Part shown: piece by piece, positions 9,413-18,381 of the stretch | How positions within the stretch are numbered: position 1 is the stretch's first letter | How the letters are laid out: each line of letters opens with the position of its first letter | Assembly (NCBI GenBank): GCA_023229575.1 | Contig: JALNYZ010000012.1 | Span: forward strand, 62,001 to 126,000 | Direction: 5' to 3' | Source: Prolixibacteraceae bacterium | GTDB lineage: Bacteria > Bacteroidota > Bacteroidia > Bacteroidales > Prolixibacteraceae | Length of the DNA: 64,000 nt | The notes under the pieces: model-generated | What the model saw: the letters and a program-made list of their open reading frames with translations, nothing else | Database searches by the model: none | Told to the model about the DNA's origin: nothing | Translations under genes and position numbers: made by a program

Positions 9413-10507
9413 ATGAAATTATCCTACTTTTTTATCTTACAAATACTCTTGTCCTTTCCAACAGTTGCATCCGGTTCGGCTACATCTCTTGATAGTCTGA
9501 AATATGTGAATGCAGCAGGTTTACCATTGATAGGGAAAGGGGTTAATGATTCACAGGACAGGTATGACCGATTACCGGCCACCCTTGAAGCAAAATGTCG
9601 AAAAGACCTGTGGACACTCTCAAAGAATTCCAGCGGACTTGCCATCCGGTTCCGTACCAATTCAAGGACTATAGCTGCAAAATGGGAGGTGACCGGCAAT
9701 ATTGTTTTCAATCACATGGCGCCGACCGGAATGAAAGGATTGGACCTTTATTGCCTGAAGAATGGCAAGTGGCAGTATGTAAACACGGCCCGACCTGGTG
9801 GAAAAATCAGCAACGTAATGATCATAGACCACATGTCGGGAGAGGAGATGGAATATATGATGTACCTGCCACTTTACGATGGGCTGGCGAATCTTGAAAT
9901 TGGTGTGGAACACACTTCCACCGTTGATGGTCCGCTGGTAGATTCTCCCCGCAAAGAGAAACCGGTAGTATTTTACGGGACCAGTATAACGCAGGGAGGC
10001 TGCGCCTCGCGGACAGGAATGTCCTACACCAACCAGCTAACGAGAATGCTCGACCGGCTGGTAATCAATTTAGGCTTTAGCGGAAATGGGAAACTCGACC
10101 TGGAGATTGCAGAGGTAATGGCCAATATGGATGCATCGTGTTTTGTAATGGACTGCCTTCCGAATGTTAATGCTTCACAAATGAATGAAAAATATGTCCG
10201 TTTTCTGGAGATCATTCGGGAGAAAAAGCCTGATGTTCCAATCCTTTTGGTCGAAAATATCTTCTACCCGCATATGTATTTCAACCAGAATGTTTATAAA
10301 GATGTACAGGAGCGGAACGCAACCCTGATGAAAATATACTCCGGTCAGAAGGGGAAAGGTGATCGTAATATTTACTATCTGAAAGGTGACAACCTGATTG
10401 GGAATGATTTTGAAGGAACGGTCGATGGGGTTCATTTGACCGATCTGGGCTTTTGGCGAATGTCACAGAACATGTACCCGGTAATCAAAAGGCTAATAAA
10501 CAGGTAA
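9413..10507 (+). CDS. GxDLY-domain SGNH hydrolase
   Basis: A secreted esterase of 364 residues. After the signal peptide, residues about 25-180 form the N-terminal GxDLY domain, with MKGLDLYCLKNGKWQYV carrying the naming motif. The catalytic SGNH domain follows: S191 in FYGTSITQGGCASR, the Gly block in NLGFSGNGKLDLE, and D338/H341 in DGVHLTDLGFWRMS. This two-domain architecture (PF14607 plus GDSL-type lipase) is common in Bacteroidota glycan-utilisation loci. It is the second SGNH protein in this block, alongside 4926-6227 and the SASA enzyme at 3468-4880. Several different ester groups on the glycan, or redundancy, are both possible. Confidence 0.87.
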   Translation: MKLSYFFILQILLSFPTVASGSATSLDSLKYVNAAGLPLIGKGVNDSQDRYDRLPATLEAKCRKDLWTLSKNSSGLAIRFRTNSRTIAAKWEVTGNIVFNHMAPTGMKGLDLYCLKNGKWQYVNTARPGGKISNVMIIDHMSGEEMEYMMYLPLYDGLANLEIGVEHTSTVDGPLVDSPRKEKPVVFYGTSITQGGCASRTGMSYTNQLTRMLDRLVINLGFSGNGKLDLEIAEVMANMDASCFVMDCLPNVNASQMNEKYVRFLEIIREKKPDVPILLVENIFYPHMYFNQNVYKDVQERNATLMKIYSGQKGKGDRNIYYLKGDNLIGNDFEGTVDGVHLTDLGFWRMSQNMYPVIKRLINR

Positions 10508-10578
10508 TCAAAAACTCGGCAACAGGCCTGGAATTGATGCTGCCTGGAATAAGATAATGATTATCGAAAGTACTGAAA

Positions 10579-10924
10579 ATGAGAAATAAATTACTTATTG
10601 TTCTTCTCTTGTGTTATGTAAATGCATTGAAGGCCAAAGACTATGTTATTACCGAATTTGGCGCTATATCAGATACTACTGTATTGAGTACCATGGCTAT
10701 TCAGGCTGCCATCGACCAAAGAATGTGCAATATGTTTGGAAAACTCGACTGGAATCCGGATCGATTATTGCAGGGTTGAAAATGGTTCAAACAGTCTGAT
10801 AAATTTGAAAGGAACCCGGAATTCGGGAATTATGTTGAGTGGGAATGATCTTTCAATGATAAAATGGTTATTTACCCCAAGGGAGTTAAAAGATATTGTC
10901 AAAGAATATGGCAATATTCAATAG
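10579..10924 (+). pseudogene. GH28 (polygalacturonase-family) remnant with large internal deletion
   Basis: Two pieces of a GH28 gene survive in different frames. The first (10579 to about 10720) has a signal peptide and the usual GH28 opening: YVITEFGAISDTT, then AIQAAIDQ. Immediately after this, in another frame (from about 10721, stop at 10922-10924), comes text like a GH28 C-terminus: LENSTGIRIDYCRVENGS and LKGTRNSGIML. GH28 enzymes usually have well over 400 residues, so roughly a kilobase containing the whole catalytic helix is missing. No active enzyme can result. It lies directly in front of the sigma-factor gene and implies that the ancestral locus handled a galacturonan-containing pectin. 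Family call rests on recognition by eye. Confidence 0.65.
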
Positions 10925-10950
10925 GGTCACATAGAGCCCTAAGATTAGGG
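10922..10950. promoter_or_regulatory. Mutually exclusive short hairpins ahead of the sigma-factor gene
   Basis: TAGGG (10922-10926) can pair with CCCTA (10937-10941), and CCCTAA (10937-10942) can instead pair with TTAGGG (10945-10950). The second pair makes a 14-base palindrome with a GA centre. It could be an operator or a small alternating RNA structure between the GH28 remnant and the sigma gene. The stems are only 5-6 bp, so this may be chance. Confidence 0.3.
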
Positions 10951-10982
10951 TTTAGGATCGTAATTAAATAATTTTTAATTTG
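10951..10982 (+). promoter_or_regulatory. Possible Bacteroidota promoter for the sigma/anti-sigma/sus operon
   Basis: TTTA (10951-10954), 20 bases, then TTAATTTG (10975-10982) resembles the Bacteroidota consensus TTTG - 19 to 20 bases - TAnnTTTG with two mismatches. It ends 26 bases before the sigma gene ATG. The stretch is very A+T-rich, so a chance match is possible. Confidence 0.4.
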
Positions 10983-11008
10983 GCAACTCCTTAAAAGTTG
11001 TCCGGTAG

Positions 11009-11599
11009 ATGAATGATGTTGATATATGGAGTAGGTTCAGAATGGGTGACAATGATGCCCTAAGTTTGATTTATTCCGAAAATTCAAAAAAACTCTATCT
11101 GTTTGGCAGCAAACTAACCCCAAACCATACCATCATAGAGGATTCTATTCAGGACCTTTTTTCTGATCTGGTCAGGAACAGAAGAAAATTGGGAGATACA
11201 GACAATATTAATTTTTATCTGCTGAAATCCTTTAAACGAAAACTCCTTCGTCAACTTCAAAAAGAAAAACGGTACGAATTAAACGATAAGCATGAAAATT
11301 TTGTATTTGATATTACTTATTCAATTGAAAATGAAATAATTAATAAAGATAGTACTACCACTCGATTACATCAGCTCCACAAAGCTTTAAATGAACTATC
11401 CCCACGTCAGAAGGAGGCTATATACCTGAGATTTACTGAAGAGTTGGAATATGCGGAGATTGCTGAAATATTGGAGATGAGCATTGAAGCCTGTCGTAAC
11501 CTAATTTACAGGGCGATAAAATCGCTCAAAGAATCCATTCAGGGAAACTTCTCTGTCATTCTGGTTTATCTGCAAACAATACTTAAAAAGAATATTTAA
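11009..11599 (+). CDS. ECF RNA polymerase sigma-70 factor (FecI/SusD-locus type)
   Basis: An extracytoplasmic-function sigma factor of 196 residues, the usual length. The N-terminal region 2 spans about residues 1-85 (MNDVDIWSRFRMGDNDALS, then DSIQDLFSDLVRNR). Region 4 is in the last 70 residues: LSPRQKEAIYLRFTEELEY followed by the helix-turn-helix IAEILEMSIEACRNLIYRAI. The next gene is its FecR partner and then SusC1 with an STN domain. This is the standard trans-envelope relay: glycan binding at the outer membrane porin signals through the anti-sigma factor and frees this sigma factor to transcribe the locus. It is the only transcription regulator recognised in the window. Confidence 0.93.
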   Translation: MNDVDIWSRFRMGDNDALSLIYSENSKKLYLFGSKLTPNHTIIEDSIQDLFSDLVRNRRKLGDTDNINFYLLKSFKRKLLRQLQKEKRYELNDKHENFVFDITYSIENEIINKDSTTTRLHQLHKALNELSPRQKEAIYLRFTEELEYAEIAEILEMSIEACRNLIYRAIKSLKESIQGNFSVILVYLQTILKKNI

Positions 11600-11677
11600 A
11601 AAAGATTAAAATTAGTGATGATGTTTTGAAATTCGCTGCCTTTATAGCTTGTAGCCAATTGAAGGGTTACTTGTAAA

Positions 11678-12847
11678 ATGAAAGCAGGAAAATTCAGCTC
11701 CTATCAAACATCTGAAGACTTTATTCTCGATAAAGAATTCACACACTGGGTATTACATCCCAATAAAGAACTTGATCAGTTCTGGGGATCATTCGTCCTA
11801 AAATATCCTGAGAAGGGAGCATTGATTCGGGATGCAGTGCTGATTGTAAAATCCTTGCAACCAATCGGGCAGGATGTACCGCAACAAAAACTCGATACCA
11901 TCTTTTACAGAGTCCTAAAATCTGACAGGAAGATAGTAATACATTGGGGCGCTGGATTGAAATATGTTGCATCAATTGTAGCATTGATTGGCGTCGTTGG
12001 ATTAATTTATTTGGCTGTTCAAACCAAAAATCAATTTCCATTGGCTGTAGCCACGAAGAATGTAGAAAAAGGAAAAGTAATCTTAGCCAACGGGACAACA
12101 CAGGAATTTAGTACTGAAAATACTGTCTTAAGGCAGACCAGCTCTGGGAAACTCACTATTAATGCCGATACGGTCAGTGTTGACTTGGACCAAACCTCTA
12201 CGACCCTGAACCAAATTATCATCCCCAACGGAAAACGATCCGATATTATCCTTGCAGACGGGACACATATCTGGTTAAATTCAGGTAGCCAGCTCTCTTA
12301 TCCGACCAAATTTAAAAAATCCTCGAGGGAGGTTTATCTTTTGGGAGAGGCTTTATTTGAAGTGAAAGCCAATCCGGACCAACCGTTCAATGTGATTACC
12401 AAAGACGTCAAAATCAAAGTGTTGGGAACTGTATTTAATGTTTCTTCTTATGCCGAAGACAATACGGTCCAAACGGTCTTGCTCAAGGGCAAAGTCACAG
12501 CCGGGAGAAATAAGTTATTTACAGCCACAATCGACCTCAATCCAGGGGAACGTCTGACCTACAATAAAAGCAATGAGCAACTATCAAGGGATAAGGTTGA
12601 TGTCCAATTATATACTTCATGGATAAACGGTTATTTGGTTTTCAAAGATACTCCCATCTCGGAAGTCTATATGAAATTGAAAAGATATTATAATCAGGAT
12701 ATTACGGTGGAGAATGGTTTGGAGAAGATTACCTTTTCAGGAAAACTTGATCTGAAGGACAACTTAAAAGAGGTGCTCGAAAATATTGCCTTTGCCTCTT
12801 CAGTAAATATACAAGAAATCAACGGATCATATTTGATAAAGAAGTAA
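11678..12847 (+). CDS. FecR-family anti-sigma factor
   Basis: An inner-membrane anti-sigma factor of 389 residues. The cytoplasmic N-terminal part (about 1-85) is followed by one transmembrane helix around residues 90-112 (LKYVASIVALIGVVGLIYLA). The periplasmic FecR domain comes next (IIPNGKRSDIILADGTHIWL, YLLGEALFEVKA, FNVITKDVKIKVLGTVFNVS). The C-terminal about 75 residues are the DUF4974-type STN-like module (FKDTPISEVYMKLKRYYNQ, then VLENIAFASSVNI). It holds the neighbouring sigma factor inactive and is expected to contact the STN domain of SusC1. It starts 78 bases after the sigma gene, with SusC1 125 bases downstream. Confidence 0.93.
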   Translation: MKAGKFSSYQTSEDFILDKEFTHWVLHPNKELDQFWGSFVLKYPEKGALIRDAVLIVKSLQPIGQDVPQQKLDTIFYRVLKSDRKIVIHWGAGLKYVASIVALIGVVGLIYLAVQTKNQFPLAVATKNVEKGKVILANGTTQEFSTENTVLRQTSSGKLTINADTVSVDLDQTSTTLNQIIIPNGKRSDIILADGTHIWLNSGSQLSYPTKFKKSSREVYLLGEALFEVKANPDQPFNVITKDVKIKVLGTVFNVSSYAEDNTVQTVLLKGKVTAGRNKLFTATIDLNPGERLTYNKSNEQLSRDKVDVQLYTSWINGYLVFKDTPISEVYMKLKRYYNQDITVENGLEKITFSGKLDLKDNLKEVLENIAFASSVNIQEINGSYLIKK

Positions 12848-12887
12848 TGCCTATGGTGGAACAAAAAGACTAACCAACACAAACGAA

Positions 12888-12922
12888 AAACCGGGGTGCG
12901 CGTCGAAACATACCCCGGGTTT
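12888..12922 (+). promoter_or_regulatory. GC-rich stem-loop between anti-sigma and SusC1 genes
   Basis: AAACCGGGGT (12888-12897) faces ACCCCGGGTTT (12912-12922), giving a 10-bp stem with one bulged base and a loop of about 14 nt. There is no clear U-tract after it, so it is more likely an attenuator, mRNA-processing or stability element than a full terminator. It sits where expression must step up from regulator genes to abundant outer-membrane proteins. Confidence 0.5.
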
Positions 12923-12972
12923 ACGAAAATCACTGACATTAAAGTCAATCATTAACTAAAACGTTCAAATTT

Positions 12973-15900
12973 ATGAAATTAAAATCAGAAAGAGACATTT
13001 ATCAATGTCTCCGAAAAAGTTTTTTAATTATGCGAATAGCACTGTACATCATCCTCTTGAGTTCAGCGTTCGCTTTTAGCGCAAATAGTTATTCTCAAAA
13101 TACAAAAATATCCTTGCATTTGAACAATGCGACGATTAGCGATGTGCTGAATGCAATTGAGGGGCAGAGTGAGTTTATTTTTTTTTACCAGGATCAGCAG
13201 ATAGATTTAAATAGAAAAGTAAATATCGATGTTGAAGATAAGAAGGTAGATGAAATACTCGATCAGCTTCTCGAAGGAACCGGTAATGTTTACAAAATAC
13301 GGGATAGACAGGTAGTTATTGGGAAAACAATAGAGCAATTGGAGTCTGTCAATCTTCCGGTGGAACGGATCTCGGAAGGGACCCAACAACCGCTCAGAAA
13401 AGTAATATCGGGAACAGTTAAAGATTCTAAAGGTGCACCTTTACCTGGGACAACGGTTATTGTAAAGGGAACAACGATAGGGATCCTCACCGATAGTGAT
13501 GGAAAATTTACACTTAACGTTCCTATTGACTCCAAAATTCTTTCATTTTCATTTATTGGGTTCACCGCTCAGGAAATTCAGATTGGAACCCAAACTCTGT
13601 TTAATATTTCACTTCAGGAAGAAACTGTGGGTTTAGAGGAAGTTGTTGCGGTAGGATATGGAATACAAAAGAAAATAAGTGTTGTGGGTTCGATCGTTCA
13701 AACCGGGGAAAAAGAATTGCTGCGCAGCGGAAATGCCACCAGTATTGAGCAGGCGCTGACAGGATTGCTCCCGGGTGTTGTATCTATACTTTCTTCCGGA
13801 GAACCGGGAGGGGTTGGAAATTATCAGGCCACTTCAGCATCAGGTTGGAACATGGGCGCTGTCAAACGATCAGGAAGCGCTTCTAACATTTATATCCGAG
13901 GAATGAACACATGGAACGGGGGAAATCCTTTGGTATTGGTTGACGGCGTTGAAAGAAGCATGGACAACATTGATATGAAAGAAGTTGAGAATGTATCGGT
14001 GTTAAAAGATGCTTCAGCCACGGCTGTGTTTGGCGTTAAAGGGGCAAACGGGGTTATTCAGATTACCACCAAAAGAGGCTCTTTAGGGAAACCTGTTATT
14101 TCATTCAGCTATAATACCACGGCCATGATGCTCTCAAAAGTGCCTGAGAAGCTAAATTCCTATGATGCAATTCTTATAAGAAATGAGGCAATCGAGCGTG
14201 AACTGGGAGTCAGGCCAACTTCATGGACAGAATTTAAACCCCAGGGATTCGCGCTGAATTACAAACGGCCTGTGCCTGATCCTATATATAATCAGGTATT
14301 CCCGGACGTTAACTGGCAGGATGCAGTGTTTAAAAAAGTGGGCTTTGAGCACCATGCGAATCTTTCTGTGAAAGGGGGCACCGATTTTGTCCGTTACTTC
14401 GGGGCATTTGCCTTTTTATCGCAAGACGATATGTTCAGAAAAGATTATACCAATGGCAGGGGCTACGATCCGAGTTTCGCGTTTAACCGGTTTAATTTCA
14501 GAAGTAATTTCGACTTCAGCCTGACGAAGACAACAAATCTGGCTTTGAGCCTGTCCGGATTTCAAGGCCGTAAGAACCAAAATTACGCTGGGGTTACTGA
14601 TTTTTCATGGATATATGGTGGGCTATATTTCGCTGCCCCAAATTTATTTCCTCCCAAAAACGCTGATGGTTCCTTTGGATGGAATCCGTTGTATACAAAT
14701 GGCAATCCCCTGTCCGACCTTTATAACCTCGGCGTTTTCCAGCAGCGCGAGACCGAAATAAACATAGATTTAAGCCTGACACAGAAGCTTGATTTTATTA
14801 CAAAGGGTTTAAGCGCCAGGGCATTAATATCCATGAACAATAATTTATTATCTACAGGCGGGCTCTGGGACAATAATTCACATGTGCGCCCGGAATCAGG
14901 GACTAATGTCCAGTCAGAAGTTATTGACCCTACACTCTTTACCGGTCCCGGGCAGAACCCCGCTGAATATACAAGTTATATGCCTGTTTCCAGCCTCACC
15001 AGGCCCTATTATGATTTCTCGGTTGTGCCATGGGTCCTTCGGCCTGAAACCGTGGATGGTTCTCTCCTTTCCAGAAGTAAATTGTACCAGTTCCAGTTAG
15101 ATTATTCCCGGAAGTTTGGTAAGCATAACGTTGGTTTGCTGGGTTTGTTCAAACGGCAGGAAAACGCCTATGGAAGCGAATTCCTTCATTACCGTGAAGA
15201 CTGGGTTTTTCGCGGCACATACGATTATGATTCAAAATATTTATTTGAAACGAACGGGGCTTATAACGGATCCGAACAATTTGGCCCCAATTATCGTTTT
15301 GCTTTCTTCCCTTCCCTTGCTCTTGGGTGGGTTGTCTCGAATGAGAAATTCTTTAAGATTGACTGGATGAACAGGTTAAAGTTCCGCCTTACCGGAGGAC
15401 TGGTGGGTAACGACAATGTTAGCGGTTCAAGATGGTTATATGCCGATCAGATGAAACGTGCTGCTACGGCTGTTCCTATGAATGCCGCTAACGTTAACAC
15501 GGGCAGAAGTCCGTATACTGGTTATGACTATTCAGTACTTGGCAATCCGGATATACACTGGGAAAAAGCCCTCAAATATAACTTTGGTATGGAAGCGGGA
15601 TTATTCAAAAACCTTGTTTCCATTACTTATGATTATTTTACAGAGCACAGGACAGATATGTTGCTTACAGGAGGCCAGAGGGCTATCCCTCCATACTTTG
15701 GTGCCACCGCACCAGCCGCTAACCTGGGAGAAGTGGATTCGCATGGATACGAGCTCGAATTGAAGTTTGATAAAAGGCTGGCCAATGGGTTACATCCGTG
15801 GGCAACGTTTGCCATGTCCCACACGAAGAATAAAATATTGTTTAAGGATGATCCCGCGTTACTTCCCTCTTATTTAAAGGCGCAAGGTTATGCTGTCGAT

Positions 15901-16539
15901 CAACAACGGACACAAGTCAGGGCCGGGTTTATGAACAACTGGAATGACATCTACGCGAGTGCCCCCCTTGAAGCCAGTGACAATCAAAAAATTCCGGGTT
16001 TCTGGAACATAACAGATTTTAACGGGGACGGCGTTATTACAGCCAATGATGTAGTTCCTTATAATTATTCCCAGGTGCCACAGAATACCTATTCTACTTC
16101 TTTGGGCGCCGATTACAAAGGATTCGGCGTTACGTTGATGTTTTACGGTGTCACCAATGTTACGCGTAATTATCAGTATGCTAATTTTGCCTTCAATACG
16201 GATATTGTTTTCACAAATCTGTTGGATGCCTGGTCCAAAGATAACCAGAATGCTTCCGCGTCCCTCCCAAGGTGGAGAAGCCAGGGAGGAAGTGTTGGGG
16301 ATTATAACGCAAGGGATGGTTCTTATTTGAGGCTTAAGACGGTTGAATTTGCTTATACCTTCAAGGATAAATGGGTTAAAAAAGCGAACCTGTCGGCTTT
16401 AAGGGTGTACGTCAATGGGAACAACCTGATTCTCTGGACCAAACTCCCCGACGACAGGGAGGCATCATTCGTAGGAGGCGGGAGTTCTGTTTACCCGGCC
16501 GTAAAACGTATCAATCTCGGAGTAGATGTAACTTTTTAA
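12973..16539 (+). CDS. SusC/RagA-type TonB-dependent porin with STN domain (SusC1)
   Basis: An outer-membrane glycan importer of 1188 residues. The order is: an extended N-terminus with signal peptide (cleavage near FSANSYSQ), STN domain (about 48-110, LHLNNATISDVLNAIEGQSE), CarboxypepD-regulatory-like beta-sandwich (about 143-225, ISGTVKDSKGAPLPGTTVIV), TonB plug (about 232-366, ending SVLKDASATAVFGVKGANG and VIQITTKRG), then the barrel, ending in an aromatic residue (VDVTF). The STN domain is the part that signals to the FecR protein encoded just upstream, so this is the sensor as well as an importer. SusD1 follows after 12 bases. Substrate is probably oligosaccharides released at the cell surface. 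Confidence 0.95.
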   Translation: MKLKSERDIYQCLRKSFLIMRIALYIILLSSAFAFSANSYSQNTKISLHLNNATISDVLNAIEGQSEFIFFYQDQQIDLNRKVNIDVEDKKVDEILDQLLEGTGNVYKIRDRQVVIGKTIEQLESVNLPVERISEGTQQPLRKVISGTVKDSKGAPLPGTTVIVKGTTIGILTDSDGKFTLNVPIDSKILSFSFIGFTAQEIQIGTQTLFNISLQEETVGLEEVVAVGYGIQKKISVVGSIVQTGEKELLRSGNATSIEQALTGLLPGVVSILSSGEPGGVGNYQATSASGWNMGAVKRSGSASNIYIRGMNTWNGGNPLVLVDGVERSMDNIDMKEVENVSVLKDASATAVFGVKGANGVIQITTKRGSLGKPVISFSYNTTAMMLSKVPEKLNSYDAILIRNEAIERELGVRPTSWTEFKPQGFALNYKRPVPDPIYNQVFPDVNWQDAVFKKVGFEHHANLSVKGGTDFVRYFGAFAFLSQDDMFRKDYTNGRGYDPSFAFNRFNFRSNFDFSLTKTTNLALSLSGFQGRKNQNYAGVTDFSWIYGGLYFAAPNLFPPKNADGSFGWNPLYTNGNPLSDLYNLGVFQQRETEINIDLSLTQKLDFITKGLSARALISMNNNLLSTGGLWDNNSHVRPESGTNVQSEVIDPTLFTGPGQNPAEYTSYMPVSSLTRPYYDFSVVPWVLRPETVDGSLLSRSKLYQFQLDYSRKFGKHNVGLLGLFKRQENAYGSEFLHYREDWVFRGTYDYDSKYLFETNGAYNGSEQFGPNYRFAFFPSLALGWVVSNEKFFKIDWMNRLKFRLTGGLVGNDNVSGSRWLYADQMKRAATAVPMNAANVNTGRSPYTGYDYSVLGNPDIHWEKALKYNFGMEAGLFKNLVSITYDYFTEHRTDMLLTGGQRAIPPYFGATAPAANLGEVDSHGYELELKFDKRLANGLHPWATFAMSHTKNKILFKDDPALLPSYLKAQGYAVDQQRTQVRAGFMNNWNDIYASAPLEASDNQKIPGFWNITDFNGDGVITANDVVPYNYSQVPQNTYSTSLGADYKGFGVTLMFYGVTNVTRNYQYANFAFNTDIVFTNLLDAWSKDNQNASASLPRWRSQGGSVGDYNARDGSYLRLKTVEFAYTFKDKWVKKANLSALRVYVNGNNLILWTKLPDDREASFVGGGSSVYPAVKRINLGVDVTF

Positions 16540-16551
16540 ACTTTTAAAATC

Positions 16552-18351
16552 ATGAGAAAATTTATAAATAAAGCATTTATAATCAGTGCGATTATCGTCA
16601 GTCTTGCGATGGTTTCCTGCAAAAAGTATCTAAATAATGCACCGGAAGCCATAATTACTGAAAACGATGCTTTCTCCAACTGGAACGCGTTCCAGGGATT
16701 TGTTGAGGAGATGTATTTGATGGAGGTCTCTTATGGCGCTTGTTATTGGAATACGCAAGGTTGGAAGGCAGATGAAAACGTTAGTACAGTTGCGGTGGCT
16801 TTTGAAGATGGAAATTACTGGAACAATAGCGACCTGTTCACCGGTAGTTTCGACCTGTCCCTTGCCCCGCGTAACAAACGAATATGGCCTTGTGCCTGGT
16901 ATGGAATCAGGAGGGCAAACCAGGCGCTCAGTAAGCTGGATTTGCTTATAGACGCGACACAGGAACAGAAGGACCTGATAAAAGGGCAGGCACTGTTTTT
17001 CAGGGGATGGTTTTATTTTGAATTGATGCGGTACTGGGGCGGTATGCCATATATTGATAAGGTATTGTCCCCGACTGAAGAAATGAATTATCCGCGACTC
17101 AACTACCGTGAAACAGCGTTGAAAGCTGCAAAGGATTTCCAGGATGCAGCTGCATTGCTGCCTGTAACCTGGGACGGTACAGCGACGGGAAATATCACTA
17201 TCGGAGCCAACAGGCAACGTATAAATAAAATTTATGCACTGTCATATCTTGGCAAGGATCTGCTCTACGCAGCAAGCCCCATGATGAACGAAGCATCCAC
17301 AGGCAACAATGCCTTTGATCCTGAACTGTGCAAAAAAGCGGCCAATGCCTTTGCTCAGGTCATTGATATTTGTAACAAAACTGGCGTATATAAGCTGCAG
17401 CCCTGGTCATCCATAACCGATGTTTTTTACCTTTATTCATCAGGTAGCTCTATACTTCCCGGAGGTACTGAGGTGATCCTTGCCCCGTTACCAACACCTG
17501 GTCAAAGCGGATGGAATGAAGAGTATCAGATAGCTACTACTCCTGCGGGACTTAATGTGTCAACACAAGCTGTTTTTGTACCAGCAAACAACTATGTTAA
17601 AAATTATGCCATGGCCAACGGATTGCCAATTGACGATCCGGCTTCAGGTTATAATCCGAATGATCCCTGGACTGGGAGGGAGGCCCGCTTTTACAAGGAT
17701 ATCACCATAGATGGGGATAAGTTGAGCATCAACACGTCAGCAGGACTTGACATGAATGCACAATTATATATCGGCGGACGGCATAGAACAGGGGGAACCC
17801 CTAGTGTGTCTGGTTATTTTTTAAAAAAATGGTATCCATTTGGCTGGGGTAAATATTATACCCCGGGAGCCGGCAATGTATTGGCATTGGATCCTTATCT
17901 CAGACTAGCTGATGTTTACCTCATGTATGCCGAAGCGCTACTCCAGGGTTACGGATCCTCTCAAAGCAGTGATCCCGGTCTTGCCTCCCTTACTGCCGAA
18001 GGAGCGTTGAATGTTGTCCGCAACCGCGCCCAGTTGCCTAGTATCTCTGCGGCCTATACTGCCACAAAGGATAAATTTATGGGTGAAATCATCCGTGAGC
18101 GTGCAGTGGAGCTTGGCTGGGAGAATTCACACCGCTTTTGCGACCTCCGCAGGTGGAACCTAAATGGAGATGCCAGATATTTGAAGAAAACAGCAATAGA
18201 TTTCGATCGTGACCCGGTAACAAAGAAACCGATCAACATCAAAGAGAGGGTTGTTGTAGAACGGGTTGTTACCAAAAGGAATAACTGGTTACCGATAGAA
18301 GTAAAATATACGACATTGTATAAAGAGTTCCCACAGAATCCTGGATGGTAG
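16552..18351 (+). CDS. SusD/RagB-family surface glycan-binding lipoprotein (SusD1)
   Basis: A 599-residue SusD-family lipoprotein that acts as a lid on the SusC porin. The signal peptide ends in the lipobox SLAMVSC with C23 as the lipidated residue, followed by KKYLN. SusD hallmarks are the N-terminal helical part (WPCAWYGIRRANQALSKLD), the TPR-like block (IKGQALFFRGWFYFELMRYW) and the late blocks (YLRLADVYLMYAEALLQGYG, EIIRERAVELGWENSHRFCD, LRRW). It starts 12 bases after SusC1, so the two are co-expressed and should form one SusC2D2 complex. Confidence 0.95.
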   Translation: MRKFINKAFIISAIIVSLAMVSCKKYLNNAPEAIITENDAFSNWNAFQGFVEEMYLMEVSYGACYWNTQGWKADENVSTVAVAFEDGNYWNNSDLFTGSFDLSLAPRNKRIWPCAWYGIRRANQALSKLDLLIDATQEQKDLIKGQALFFRGWFYFELMRYWGGMPYIDKVLSPTEEMNYPRLNYRETALKAAKDFQDAAALLPVTWDGTATGNITIGANRQRINKIYALSYLGKDLLYAASPMMNEASTGNNAFDPELCKKAANAFAQVIDICNKTGVYKLQPWSSITDVFYLYSSGSSILPGGTEVILAPLPTPGQSGWNEEYQIATTPAGLNVSTQAVFVPANNYVKNYAMANGLPIDDPASGYNPNDPWTGREARFYKDITIDGDKLSINTSAGLDMNAQLYIGGRHRTGGTPSVSGYFLKKWYPFGWGKYYTPGAGNVLALDPYLRLADVYLMYAEALLQGYGSSQSSDPGLASLTAEGALNVVRNRAQLPSISAAYTATKDKFMGEIIRERAVELGWENSHRFCDLRRWNLNGDARYLKKTAIDFDRDPVTKKPINIKERVVVERVVTKRNNWLPIEVKYTTLYKEFPQNPGW

Positions 18352-18381
18352 GGAAATAACTATTTAAAATAGCCAATAATT

